Shown in pieces: positions 6,830 to 14,417 of a stretch of 14,417 nt of DNA. A program made the position numbers and the translations under genes. The stretch's first letter is position 1. Each line of letters begins with the position of its first letter. The stretch is from Eggerthellaceae bacterium. GTDB taxonomy: Bacteria; Actinomycetota; Coriobacteriia; Coriobacteriales; Eggerthellaceae. The stretch covers positions 1 through 14,417 of the forward strand of contig CAAEDC010000253.1 in NCBI GenBank assembly GCA_900754495.1, in the 5' to 3' direction. The notes beneath the pieces were generated by a model. That model saw only the letters and a program-made list of their open reading frames with translations. It searched no databases and was not told the DNA's origin.

Positions 6830-8283
6830 ACGACACCGCAACCGCCAGCGCGGCAAAACCGGCAACCGACGCGACCGGCGCCGCGAAGCCCAAGGTCCCC
6901 CGCCGCGTGGCGGCCGTCATCATCAACTCGCTGAAGGGCGGCGTGGTGCCGCGCATCGGGCTGCCCTACATCACCGTCGGGCGCACGCGCGAGATCCAGG
7001 CGCTCCTGCACGACCTGGACCTCATCGCCGACGGCGGCGCGTCGTTCCGGTTCCTGGTGGGACGCTACGGCAGCGGCAAGAGCTTCCTGCTCCAGACGAT
7101 CCGCAACCACGCGATGGGCAACGGGTTCGCCGTGTGCGACGCCGACCTGTCGCCCGAACGGCGGCTGCAGGGCACGCGGGGACAGGGGCTGGCCACCTAC
7201 CGCGAGCTCATCCGCAACCTCTCGACCAAGACGCGCCCCGAGGGCGGCGCGCTCACGCTCATCCTCGACCGCTGGCTCGCCAACCTGCGCGCGGACGTGG
7301 CGGCGGGCGGCACGAACGAGGACGATCCCGCGTTCGACGGCCAGGTCGAAGCCCGCATCTACGCCGTCGTGCGCGAGCTCGAGGAGATGGTCCACGGCTA
7401 CGACTTCGCCAAGCTGCTCGCGCTCTACCACCGCGCCTGGCGCGAGGGGGACGAGGAGGCCCAGGCCAACGTCGTCAAGTGGCTGCGCGGCGAGTACCGC
7501 ACCAAGACCGAGGCGCGCGCCGAGCTCGGCGTCAACGTGATCATCACCGACGACGACTGGTACGACTACCTCAAGCTGTTCGCGTGCTTCCTGCAGGGCG
7601 CCGGCTACAAGGGGCTGCTCGTGCTCGTCGACGAGCTGGTCAACCTCTACAAGATCCCCAACGCCATCACACGCCAATACAACTACGAGAAGATCCTCAC
7701 CATGTACAACGACACCCTCCAGGGCAAGGCGCGCCACCTGGGCATCATCATGGGCGGCACGCCGCAGTCGATCGAGGACCGCCGCCGCGGCATCTACAGC
7801 TACGAGGCCCTGCGCAGCCGCCTGACGCAGGGGCGGTTCGCCGGCGAGGGCCTGATGGACCTGCTCGCGCCGGTCATCCGACTCGAGCCCCTCACGCACG
7901 AGGAGCTGCTCGTGCTCATCGAGAAGCTGGCGGACATCCATGCGGGGCTGTTCGGCTACGAGCGCACGCTCGGCGAGGAGGACCTGGTCGCGTTCCTGCG
8001 CATCGAGTTCGGCCGCGTGGGAGCGAGCACGCACCTGACACCGCGCGAGGTGATCCGCGACTTCGTCGAGCTCCTGGACATCGTCAGCCAGAACCCGCAG
8101 GTGGATGTCGCGCAGCTGCTGGAGTCGGATGCGTTCGAATACGCCCAGGCGCCCGAGCCGGGCATGCCGGACGGGTTCGCGACGTCCGCCGACGGCGCGA
8201 CGGCGATTGCGGAAAGCGTGTCGAACCGCGGGGAAGCACGCGGATCGTCGCCGTCCTCCCCCTACGCCGAGTTCACGATCTAG
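6826..8283 (+). CDS. BrxD-like (DUF2791) P-loop ATPase
   Basis: A 485-residue ATP-binding protein of the BrxC/BrxD (DUF2791) class known from BREX phage-defence loci. Conserved features are: VVPRIGLPYITVGRTREI (40-57), GASFRFLVGRYGSGKS with Walker A at 79-86, the family-specific ADLSPERRL (106-114) and GLATYREL (121-128), Walker B LLVLVDE (264-270), and a sensor-like IIMGGTPQSIED (307-318). The C-terminal 45 residues are Ser/Pro/Gly-rich and look disordered. ATG 6826 overlaps the upstream stop (ATGA), with GAGAGGA 11 nt before it. In type 2 BREX, brxD pairs with the helicase gene brxHI. The same pair follows here but without pglX, pglZ or other BREX genes in the window, so I do not call a BREX system. 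Confidence 0.88.
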   Translation: MNDTATASAAKPATDATGAAKPKVPRRVAAVIINSLKGGVVPRIGLPYITVGRTREIQALLHDLDLIADGGASFRFLVGRYGSGKSFLLQTIRNHAMGNGFAVCDADLSPERRLQGTRGQGLATYRELIRNLSTKTRPEGGALTLILDRWLANLRADVAAGGTNEDDPAFDGQVEARIYAVVRELEEMVHGYDFAKLLALYHRAWREGDEEAQANVVKWLRGEYRTKTEARAELGVNVIITDDDWYDYLKLFACFLQGAGYKGLLVLVDELVNLYKIPNAITRQYNYEKILTMYNDTLQGKARHLGIIMGGTPQSIEDRRRGIYSYEALRSRLTQGRFAGEGLMDLLAPVIRLEPLTHEELLVLIEKLADIHAGLFGYERTLGEEDLVAFLRIEFGRVGASTHLTPREVIRDFVELLDIVSQNPQVDVAQLLESDAFEYAQAPEPGMPDGFATSADGATAIAESVSNRGEARGSSPSSPYAEFTI

Positions 8284-8292
8284 GGGCGCGGC

Positions 8293-10854
8293 ATGGGCAC
8301 CTTCGAGCGCTACGCGCCGTTCATCCAGGACTTCATCTACGCGCATGAATGGGAGAACCTCCGCGCCATCCAGGTGGCGGCGGCCGACGCGATCTTCAAC
8401 ACCAACGACAACGTGCTGCTCGCCGCGTCGACCGCTTCCGGCAAAACCGAGGCGGCGTTCTTCCCCATCCTCACCGAGTTCTGGGAGGATCCGCCCCGCT
8501 CGGTGGGGGCGCTCTACATCGGGCCGCTCAAGGCGCTCATCAACGACCAATTCGCCCGCCTCACCGACTTGTGCGAGGAGGCGGACATCCCCGTGTGGCA
8601 CTGGCACGGCGACGTCGCCGCATCGCGCAAGGCGCGCCTGATGAAGAACCCCTCGGGCATCCTTCAGATCACACCCGAATCCCTCGAGGCGCTGCTTCTG
8701 CGCAAGCATTCGGCGATCGCGCGCCTGTTCTGCGACCTGCGCTACATCGTCATCGACGAGGTCCACTCGCTTCTGCGCGGGGACCGCGGCGGACAGACGC
8801 TGTGCCTGATCGAGCGCTTGGGCCGCCTCGCCAACGTCAATCCCCGCCGCATCGGGCTGTCCGCCACCATCGGCGACCCGCAGCTCACCGGCGCCTACCT
8901 GGCGGCAGGAACCGGCCGCGACACGTTCATCCCGCGGATCGAGGCGCCGGGGCGGCCCTGGAGGCTGTCGATGGAGCACTTCTACGTCACGGGGCCGCAA
9001 GCCGCCGACGATATCGGGATGCCCGGCGTCGGGGAGGGGATGTCCGGCGAGGGGCAGGGCGGGGGCCACGTGCTCAGACAGGTCCTCGCCTTTGAAGGCT
9101 CGCGTTCTTTGAACGCGAGCGAAGGGGCTGCGGATACTGCGCGCGAGGCCTCCCCTCCGCCCCTCGCCTGCTCCCCCGCACCTGAAAACCCCTGCCCTCT
9201 CCCCAACGCCTGCGCGACCTCGGTTGAGGCGGATGCGATGCTCGTTGACAGAAGCACTTCTCTTGGAAAAGAGGGTTCTGCTCGCAGCTTTGCGGGGAGC
9301 GGTAACGCTGACCGGTTCGGCGGCGATCCGGATCGGCCTCCGATCGAGCCTCCTACCGACACCGCTCCTGCGGCGGCGGATCCGGGGATGGGGTATATCT
9401 TCGAGCACACGCGCGGCAAGAAGTGCCTCGTGTTCGTCAACTCGCGGGAGGAGGCGGAGGCGGTCTGCACGACGCTGCGGCAGTATTGCGAGGCGAACGG
9501 GCAGCCCGACCGGTTCCTCATCCATCACGGCAATCTGTCGGCGTCGTTCCGCGAGAGCGCCGAGGCCCTGATGAAGGACGAGGAGTCGAATCTCACCACC
9601 GTCACCACCGCGACCCTCGAACTCGGCATCGACATCGGGCGGCTCGAGCGCGCCTTCCAGATCGACGCGCCGTTCACGGTGTCGTCGTTCCTCCAACGCA
9701 TGGGCCGCACCGGACGGCGCGGCGCACCCCAGGAGATGTGGTTCGTCATGCGCGAGGAGCAGCCCGAGGCGCGCTCCATGACGCCCGAGAGCATCCCGTG
9801 GAAGCTGCTGCAGGGCATCGCCCTCGTGCAGCTCTACGTCGAGGAGCGCTGGGTGGAGCCTCCGCGGCTCGACCGGCTGCCCTACAGCTTGCTGCTGCAC
9901 CAGACGCTGGCGACGCTTGCCTCGGAAGGAGAGCTCTCCCCCGCCGCGCTCGCCGTGCGCGTGCTGCCGCTCGCTCCGTTCCACCGCGTGACGCAGGACG
10001 ATTTCCGCCTGCTGCTGAGGCATCTGATCGACACCGACCTCGTCGAACTCACCGAGGCGGGCGGGTTGATCGTCGGCCTCGCCGGCGAGCGTATCGTCAA
10101 CTCGTTCAAGTTCTACGCGGTGTTCCAGGAGAACGAGGAATACACCGTCCGCAGCGAATCGCAGGAGATCGGCACCATCGTGCAACCGCCCCCCGCCGGC
10201 GAGAAGATCGCCATCGCCGGGCATGTCTGGGTGGTCGACGAGGTGGACCACAAGCGGCGTCTCGTGTACTGCACGCAGGTGAGAGGCAAGGTGCCGGCGT
10301 ATTTCGGGGACTGCCCGGGGGACATCGACACGCACGTGCTCGAGCGGATGCGCCGCGTGCTGCGGGAAGACGCCTCCTACCCCTACCTCATGCGCAACGC
10401 CGTCGCGCGCCTGGGCCTCGCGCGCCGCGTCGCCGGCAACGCCGGGCTCGCCGAGCTGCCCCTGGTGAACCTGGGCGGAAACGCCTGGTGCCTTCTGCCG
10501 TGGCTGGGCACGTACGCGTTTCTGGCGCTCGAGCGCATCATCAAGATCAAGGTGGGGCCGCTTCTGGGGCTGAAGGGGATCGAGGCCTCGCGACCGTATT
10601 TCATCCAATTCAAGATGCCCGGTTCGGCCGAGGAGCTCATGCTCGAGCTCGCCCGCGTCGCGGACGCCTACGAGGCGGGCCGGCTCGACCCCCTGGAGCT
10701 GCTCTACCCCCAGGAGATCCCCCTGTTCGAGAAGTACGACGGTTTGCTGCCCGCCGAGCTGGTCCGCCGCGGATTCGCCTACGGCGTGCTCGACGTCGCA
10801 GGAGCCTGCGCGCGCATCCGCAGCTGGGACGCGGCGCGGATCCTCCCCCGATAG
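8293..10854 (+). CDS. Lhr/BrxHI-like superfamily 2 DEVH-box helicase
   Basis: An 853-residue predicted ATP-dependent nucleic-acid helicase. Lobe 1 has motif I ASTASGKTEA (45-54), motif Ia YIGPLKALINDQ (75-86), motif II DEVH (155-158) and motif III LSATI (189-193). Lobe 2 has KCLVFVNSREEAEAV (377-391), motif V TTVTTATLELGIDIG (435-449) and motif VI QRMGRTGRR (468-476). The C-terminal part, including IGTIVQPPPAGEKIAIAGH, resembles the accessory region of Lhr-type helicases. Residues about 234-365 are an unusual low-complexity insertion; without it the protein would be about 720 residues. All catalytic motifs remain and the frame is intact. It starts 9 nt after the ATPase stop, with a weak GGGG Shine-Dalgarno. 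It is the last gene of the operon, followed by a terminator, and probably acts with the ATPase and TerB protein on DNA. Confidence 0.9.
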   Translation: MGTFERYAPFIQDFIYAHEWENLRAIQVAAADAIFNTNDNVLLAASTASGKTEAAFFPILTEFWEDPPRSVGALYIGPLKALINDQFARLTDLCEEADIPVWHWHGDVAASRKARLMKNPSGILQITPESLEALLLRKHSAIARLFCDLRYIVIDEVHSLLRGDRGGQTLCLIERLGRLANVNPRRIGLSATIGDPQLTGAYLAAGTGRDTFIPRIEAPGRPWRLSMEHFYVTGPQAADDIGMPGVGEGMSGEGQGGGHVLRQVLAFEGSRSLNASEGAADTAREASPPPLACSPAPENPCPLPNACATSVEADAMLVDRSTSLGKEGSARSFAGSGNADRFGGDPDRPPIEPPTDTAPAAADPGMGYIFEHTRGKKCLVFVNSREEAEAVCTTLRQYCEANGQPDRFLIHHGNLSASFRESAEALMKDEESNLTTVTTATLELGIDIGRLERAFQIDAPFTVSSFLQRMGRTGRRGAPQEMWFVMREEQPEARSMTPESIPWKLLQGIALVQLYVEERWVEPPRLDRLPYSLLLHQTLATLASEGELSPAALAVRVLPLAPFHRVTQDDFRLLLRHLIDTDLVELTEAGGLIVGLAGERIVNSFKFYAVFQENEEYTVRSESQEIGTIVQPPPAGEKIAIAGHVWVVDEVDHKRRLVYCTQVRGKVPAYFGDCPGDIDTHVLERMRRVLREDASYPYLMRNAVARLGLARRVAGNAGLAELPLVNLGGNAWCLLPWLGTYAFLALERIIKIKVGPLLGLKGIEASRPYFIQFKMPGSAEELMLELARVADAYEAGRLDPLELLYPQEIPLFEKYDGLLPAELVRRGFAYGVLDVAGACARIRSWDAARILPR
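8992..9387 (+). other. In-frame low-complexity insertion in the helicase gene
   Basis: Between the strand ending SMEHFYV and GYIFEHTRGKKCLVF, the helicase carries about 130 residues rich in Gly, Ser, Ala and Pro, with no helicase motif. Codon use changes: AGA, ACT, TCT, CTT, GGA, AAA and CCT appear, although they are rare in the flanking sequence. The DNA holds G-runs at 9031-9065, C-runs at 9151-9205, a perfect hairpin at 9098-9120, a 10-bp inverted repeat (9046-9055 with 9159-9168) and a 12-bp palindrome at 9324-9335. This looks like former intergenic or repeat DNA captured in frame. It could instead be a fast-evolving linker. Its edges are estimated from where family-like sequence stops and resumes. 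Confidence 0.65.
9098..9120. repeat. Perfect 10-bp inverted repeat inside the helicase insertion
   Basis: GCTCGCGTTC at 9098-9107 is followed by a TTT loop and its exact complement GAACGCGAGC at 9111-9120. It lies in coding sequence and is translated. It is enclosed by the GGCGAGGGGC/GCCCCTCGCC pair at 9046-9055 and 9159-9168, giving a larger degenerate palindrome. Confidence 0.85.
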
Positions 10855-10857
10855 CGG

Positions 10858-10881
10858 AAAAGGGGCCCGAAGGCCCCTTTT
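10858..10881. terminator. Bidirectional intrinsic terminator
   Basis: AAAAGGGGCC (10858-10867) pairs perfectly with GGCCCCTTTT (10872-10881) across a CGAA tetraloop. The stem has A/T runs on both sides, so it can act for the helicase operon on the + strand and for secDF on the minus strand. It begins 3 nt after the helicase stop codon. Confidence 0.9.
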
Positions 10882-10920
10882 CGACAGGATCGTCGCTTCA
10901 GCGGCTAAGCGTCGGAAACG

Positions 10921-13605
10921 CTATTTGCCGCGTCGCTGCGCGCGGGTCTGGCGGCGGCGCTGGGCCATCTTCTCCTTGGCCTCATCGCCGGAAGCCGCAA
11001 TCCTCGCCGCCCCGTCTTCGGCGCCCTTCGCCTCAGCCTCGGACGAAGCGGGCTGATCCGCCTTCTCGGATCCGGAGCCATCGGGTGCGCCATCGGCACC
11101 ACCCCGAGCGGCGTCCGTCGCCGGGACGGCTTCGCCCGCCTCCGCCTCGCCGGACTCGATCGCGGCGAGCAGCCCCTTCACACGCGGGTCGCTCGGCAGG
11201 TATCCCAGGTAGCAGCGCTGCACCTCGGGGCCGTACTTCTTGGCGAGATGCGCGTACTTGGCCTCGCGCGTCTTCCAGATGCTGTACAGCGGCGTCGCGA
11301 CCGAGATCGTCGAGTACGCGCCGCAGATCAGGCCGATGGTCATGGCGAACGCGAAGTCCTTGAGCGTCTCGCCGCCGAACAGTAGCATCGCGACGACCGG
11401 GACCAGCTGCGCGATGGAGGTGTTCATCGTGCGGATGATGACCTGGTTGAGGGAGCGGTTGGCCATCGTCATGAACGCGCACTTGCCCTCGTCGTCTTTC
11501 ATGTTCTCGTTGATGCGGTGGAACACGACGACCTTGTCGTAGAGCGAGTAGCCGAGGATCGTCAGCAAAGCGGCGACGGCATTCGGCGTCACCTCGCGTC
11601 CCACCAGGGCGTACACGCCCACCACGATGATGATGTCATGCAGCAGGGCGATGATGGCGCACACGCCCATCTTGTATTCGAAGCGGACGGCGATGTAGGC
11701 GATGATCAGCGCGAACGACACCAGAAGCGCGATCACCGAGGCCTGGATGACGCCGGCTCCCCAGTCGGGCCCGATGGTCGTGACCTCGATGGAGTCGTGC
11801 GACCATCCGAACTGGTCCGCCACCTGGTTGGCGACCGCCGCGGCGCTTTCGGCCGAGGTGTCCGCCGTGCGCACCAGGAAACCCGCCTCACCGTCGGAGG
11901 ACGTCGTCTGCACCACGGCGTCGGGCTCGCCCGCGGCGTCGAACGCGTCGCGCACCTGCTCGATGGTCACATCGCCCGTGTCATGCATGCTGATGGACGT
12001 GCCGCCCTGGAACTCGATGCCGAAGTTCATGCCGCGGATGCCCACGATGGCGAACGCGGCCACGATCATGACGGCGGCGATGCCGAAGAAGATCTTGCGC
12101 TTGCCCAGGAAATCGATGTCGCGCTTGATGAAGCGGCCGCGCGGCTTGCGGGTGAGCGCGCCCGCACGCTCCGCCTCGGCGAGGTCGAGGCAGTCCTTGA
12201 CCTCCCAGAACGCGGGATGCCTGGGGATGACGTTGGGGGCAAGCAGACGGATGACCGGCATGAAGAACACCAGCATCGCGACCAAATCGCACAGGATGCC
12301 CAGCGCCAGCGTCAGGCCGAAGCCCTTGACCGACGCCGCCGCCAGGAAGAACAGCGTGAGCGCGCTGACAAGCGTGACCAGGTCGGCGTCGATGGAGGTG
12401 GTGATGCCGTGCCACACGCCGGTCTTGGCGGCGTTGTGGATCTTGCGGCCCATGCGGATCTCCTCGCGGAAGCGCTCCATGATGAGGATCGAGGAGTCGG
12501 CAGCCATGCCGATGGTAAGCACGATGCCGGCAAGGCCTGCAAGCGACAGGCTGAACAGCCCGAAGTGCGACAGCAGGGCGAGCAGGCCCAGGTAGAACAC
12601 CGCGAAGACCGCCATCATCGCGGCGGCGATGAGGCCCAGCCCGCGGTAGAAGAACAGCAGGTACAGGAGCACGACGGCGAAGCCGATGAGCGCGACGACC
12701 ACGCCGGACGCGAGCGCGTCCTGGCCGAGCGTCGGGCCCACGACCTGGCTTTGCGAGTACTCGAAGTTGATGGGAAGCGAGCCGGACTCCAGCACGGTGC
12801 GCAGGCTCTGCGCATCCTCGAGCGTGTAGCCGCCGGTGATGGACACCTGGCCGCCCGGGATGACGCTCTGCACCGCCGGGGCGCTTTGTACCACGCCGTC
12901 CAGGATGATGACGATGCGGCCGTTGGTCGAAACGAGCTCCTCGGTCGCCTGCTCGAACGCGGCGGCGCCCGCGGAGTCGAGGTCGATGTTGACGGCGTAG
13001 TCGGCGGAGGTCTGGCTTTCCTGGCCGATCGTCACGTTGGTGATGTTGGCGCCGGTGATCAGGGGCGTGTAGGTGCCCTCCGCGACCTCGAGCTCGGTGG
13101 TCTCGCCCGAGGGGAACGCGTTGCCGAAGTCATCGTAGATCATACCCTCGCTGCCGTAGTTGCCGCTTTCGATCTGGCTCACGACGTTCTCGTCGGTGAA
13201 CGAGTCGAGACGGGCGAACACCAGGCTGCCGGTGCGGCCGATGGTGTTGAGCGCCTGCTCGGTGTCGGACAGGCCGGGGATCTGCACGAGGATCTGGTTG
13301 GTGCCCTGCACCTGGACCGACGCCTCGGAGGCGCCGAGCGCGTTCACGCGGCTCTCGATGATCTCGCGGCTGGTCTCCATGTCCTCGTTGGACGGCACCT
13401 GGCCATCCTCCCCCGTCGCCGTGAGGACCACCGACAGGCCGCCTTGGATGTCGAGGCCCTGGTTGATCTTCTCCTGGGGCGGCGTGAACATGAAGATCGC
13501 GCCGATGGCGAGGACCGTGCACAGGATAAGCAGCCAGATATTCTTCCTGGCCTCGGTTTTCGAGGACGGCCTCTTCTTTTTACGGGATTCGCTGCCGGTT
13601 GCCAT
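10921..13605 (-). CDS. secDF: Fused protein-export membrane protein SecDF
   Basis: An 894-residue fusion of SecD and SecF, which uses the proton gradient to help SecYEG export proteins. In the SecD half, the first membrane segment (22-40) is followed by GLDIQGGLSVVL (50-61). Next come a large extracytoplasmic domain up to about 300 and membrane helices with GMAADSSILIMERFREE (366-382). The SecF half begins near 500 with GMNFGIEFQGGT (525-536) and has LLTILGYSLYDKVVVFHRINEN (680-701). The last 80 or so residues form an Ala/Glu-rich tail ending in a basic cluster (QRRRQTRAQRRGK). The start at 13605 was chosen over one 14 codons upstream because GGAAGC lies just before it and the protein then begins with a short basic N-terminus before the first helix. 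No yajC is adjacent. Confidence 0.93.
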   Translation of the reverse strand: MATGSESRKKKRPSSKTEARKNIWLLILCTVLAIGAIFMFTPPQEKINQGLDIQGGLSVVLTATGEDGQVPSNEDMETSREIIESRVNALGASEASVQVQGTNQILVQIPGLSDTEQALNTIGRTGSLVFARLDSFTDENVVSQIESGNYGSEGMIYDDFGNAFPSGETTELEVAEGTYTPLITGANITNVTIGQESQTSADYAVNIDLDSAGAAAFEQATEELVSTNGRIVIILDGVVQSAPAVQSVIPGGQVSITGGYTLEDAQSLRTVLESGSLPINFEYSQSQVVGPTLGQDALASGVVVALIGFAVVLLYLLFFYRGLGLIAAAMMAVFAVFYLGLLALLSHFGLFSLSLAGLAGIVLTIGMAADSSILIMERFREEIRMGRKIHNAAKTGVWHGITTSIDADLVTLVSALTLFFLAAASVKGFGLTLALGILCDLVAMLVFFMPVIRLLAPNVIPRHPAFWEVKDCLDLAEAERAGALTRKPRGRFIKRDIDFLGKRKIFFGIAAVMIVAAFAIVGIRGMNFGIEFQGGTSISMHDTGDVTIEQVRDAFDAAGEPDAVVQTTSSDGEAGFLVRTADTSAESAAAVANQVADQFGWSHDSIEVTTIGPDWGAGVIQASVIALLVSFALIIAYIAVRFEYKMGVCAIIALLHDIIIVVGVYALVGREVTPNAVAALLTILGYSLYDKVVVFHRINENMKDDEGKCAFMTMANRSLNQVIIRTMNTSIAQLVPVVAMLLFGGETLKDFAFAMTIGLICGAYSTISVATPLYSIWKTREAKYAHLAKKYGPEVQRCYLGYLPSDPRVKGLLAAIESGEAEAGEAVPATDAARGGADGAPDGSGSEKADQPASSEAEAKGAEDGAARIAASGDEAKEKMAQRRRQTRAQRRGK

Positions 13606-13789
13606 TATGCTTCCAAGCTCTCTTCCTAGTCGCCTTGCGTCTCGCACGGCTGCCTAAGACCGTTCGGGCCTTGCGGCAAAGGTGCGGGATACGGGTTGTC
13701 CGAACTGAACTATTTTGCCACAAGTGCCCATGCGCCGCGGCTACGATTCGGTAACTCTATCCTCATGGTTGAATAAGAGGCGCTTGAAG

Positions 13790-13895
13790 GCGCTACGGGG
13801 CGTGCGACAGCGCGGGCCGCGCGACGGCACGAGGGGCACCCCGCCGCGGCACCTCGCAGCGCAAGGGAAACCCCGCCCCCGTAGCGCGAGGGGGC
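13790..13895. repeat. Structured intergenic region with inverted repeats
   Basis: GCGCTACGGGG at 13790-13800 is exactly complementary to CCCCGTAGCGC at 13877-13887, and the GC-rich sequence between can fold further. A second, mutually exclusive hairpin pairs GCCCCC (13875-13880) with GGGGGC (13890-13895). Read on the minus strand the latter is followed by GGGGTTT, a poor terminator for the U32 peptidase gene that ends at 13903. Candidates are a leaky terminator, a small RNA or a dispersed repeat. In the remaining 13606-13789 stretch I see no gene and no convincing secDF promoter. Confidence 0.5.
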
Positions 13896-13902
13896 AGCCC
13901 GC

Positions 13903-14417
13903 CTACGAGACCCCGCGGAACAGATGGCCCGTCGTGGCGCCCGATGCCTTGGGGACGGTCGACCCGTCGCGCAGCGCGAGATCGCGCGCCCTGACTGCGC
14001 GGGCGACGGCGGTGCCGGCATCCTCCATCGTCATGAGCGTGGTGTCCACCATGAACGCGGAAACGCCCGCCGCGATGAGCTCGGGGGCGAGGTGCGCGAT
14101 GTCGAGCACGACCCCGTTGTGCAGGTGGCCGCGGCCGAGCGCGTCGGTGTAGACCGGGAAATCGTAGCCCTTGCGATCGCGCAGGACGTGCGGCTTGGAG
14201 CGCCGCGGGCACGACGCGCAGTCCTGGTTGCAAGGCCCCTGGCTCATGAGCAGGCAGTGCTCGGTGACCATGAGCTCCTGCGCGCCGATGACGGCAAGAC
14301 CCAGCGGCACGGGCGAGACGGCGCCGAGCTCCTCGATCTGGCGCAGCGTGAGCTCGGGCGAGAGCCAGACGCGGCGCGCGCCCAGATCGGCCGCGCAGGC
14401 GAGCGCGAGCTCGTTGA
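13903..14417 (-). CDS. U32 family peptidase, 3' part only
   Basis: The last 171 codons of a minus-strand gene whose 5' end lies beyond the right edge. The translated segment includes ARRVWLSPELTLRQIEELG, then PLGLAVIGAQELMVTEHC, which matches the conserved core of collagenase-like U32 proteins. It also has four cysteines in the pattern HC...GPCNQDCASCPRR. This cluster is typical of U32 members that hold an iron-sulphur centre for RNA or quinone modification. The stretch DRKGYDFPVYTDALGRGHLHN and the C-terminal GHLFRGV ending are also familiar in the family. The substrate cannot be told from this fragment. A 297-bp gap separates it from secDF, so they may not share a transcript. Confidence 0.88.
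   Translation of the reverse strand, partial: NELALACAADLGARRVWLSPELTLRQIEELGAVSPVPLGLAVIGAQELMVTEHCLLMSQGPCNQDCASCPRRSKPHVLRDRKGYDFPVYTDALGRGHLHNGVVLDIAHLAPELIAAGVSAFMVDTTLMTMEDAGTAVARAVRARDLALRDGSTVPKASGATTGHLFRGVS

Noticed and set aside
6793..10608. A 1271-codon open frame on the minus strand opposite the ATPase and helicase genes.
   Set aside because: It mirrors the GC-rich third positions of the real genes. Its translation is Arg/Glu/Asp/His/Val-rich without any domain, while the + strand carries full ATPase and helicase motifs.
5036..10854. Calling this a BREX defence system.
   Set aside because: Only a BrxD-like ATPase and a BrxHI-like helicase are present. No PglX methylase, PglZ, PglW/PglY, BrxA, BrxB or BrxL is visible.
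8293..10854. The helicase as a pseudogene because of its odd middle section.
   Set aside because: The frame is continuous, all motifs on both sides are intact, and a terminator follows the stop codon.
11518..13629. A 703-codon open frame on the + strand opposite secDF.
   Set aside because: Its translation is a His/Asp/Glu/Arg-rich shadow with no family features. The minus strand encodes clear SecD and SecF signatures.
1..14417. tRNA or rRNA genes, insertion sequences, integrases or attachment sites.
   Set aside because: I found no cloverleaf, rRNA-like conserved block, transposase or recombinase motif, or terminal direct repeat in the window.

Overview
This 14.4 kb window is chromosomal DNA of a very GC-rich bacterium, by eye about two thirds G+C, with strong G/C preference at third codon positions. 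The gene set suggests a Gram-positive actinobacterial lineage, most likely Coriobacteriia (Eggerthella or Gordonibacter type). It includes an FMN-riboswitch ECF riboflavin uptake operon, a fused SecDF, a DUF1292 protein, a U32 peptidase and LexA-type operators of the CGAAC-N4-GTTC class. That assignment is an inference from gene content and composition, not a database match.

Region 1 (1-4239, + strand) is a flavin uptake operon. A weak promoter, an FMN riboswitch and a textbook intrinsic terminator precede ribU (substrate-binding S component), ecfA1 and ecfA2 (ATPases) and ecfT (transmembrane coupler). The four genes are almost contiguous or overlapping. They are followed by a small split-barrel protein of the pyridoxamine-phosphate-oxidase type, which is likely flavin-binding. 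The whole energising module appears to sit under FMN control together with its riboflavin S component.

Region 2 (4240-5035) has no gene on the + strand. It holds a 100-nt imperfect palindrome, a minus-strand DUF1292 gene, and a divergent regulatory region. That region contains three abutting 16-bp LexA-like boxes running into a TATAAT box.

Region 3 (5036-10854, + strand) is a three-gene operon. It encodes a TerB_N/TerB_C protein, a BrxD-like (DUF2791) P-loop ATPase and an Lhr/BrxHI-like superfamily 2 helicase. No BREX methylase (PglX), phosphatase (PglZ) or other BREX core gene is present in the window. The operator array predicts DNA-damage (SOS) induction, so this is a good candidate for a damage-induced DNA-processing or phage-defence complex. 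The helicase carries an in-frame insertion of about 130 residues with atypical codons and palindromes between its two RecA-like lobes. This is the most interesting part of the window.

Region 4 (10855-14417) starts with a bidirectional terminator. It is followed on the minus strand by a fused secDF gene for protein export, a structured intergenic stretch of about 300 bp, and the 3' end of a U32-family peptidase gene that runs off the right edge.
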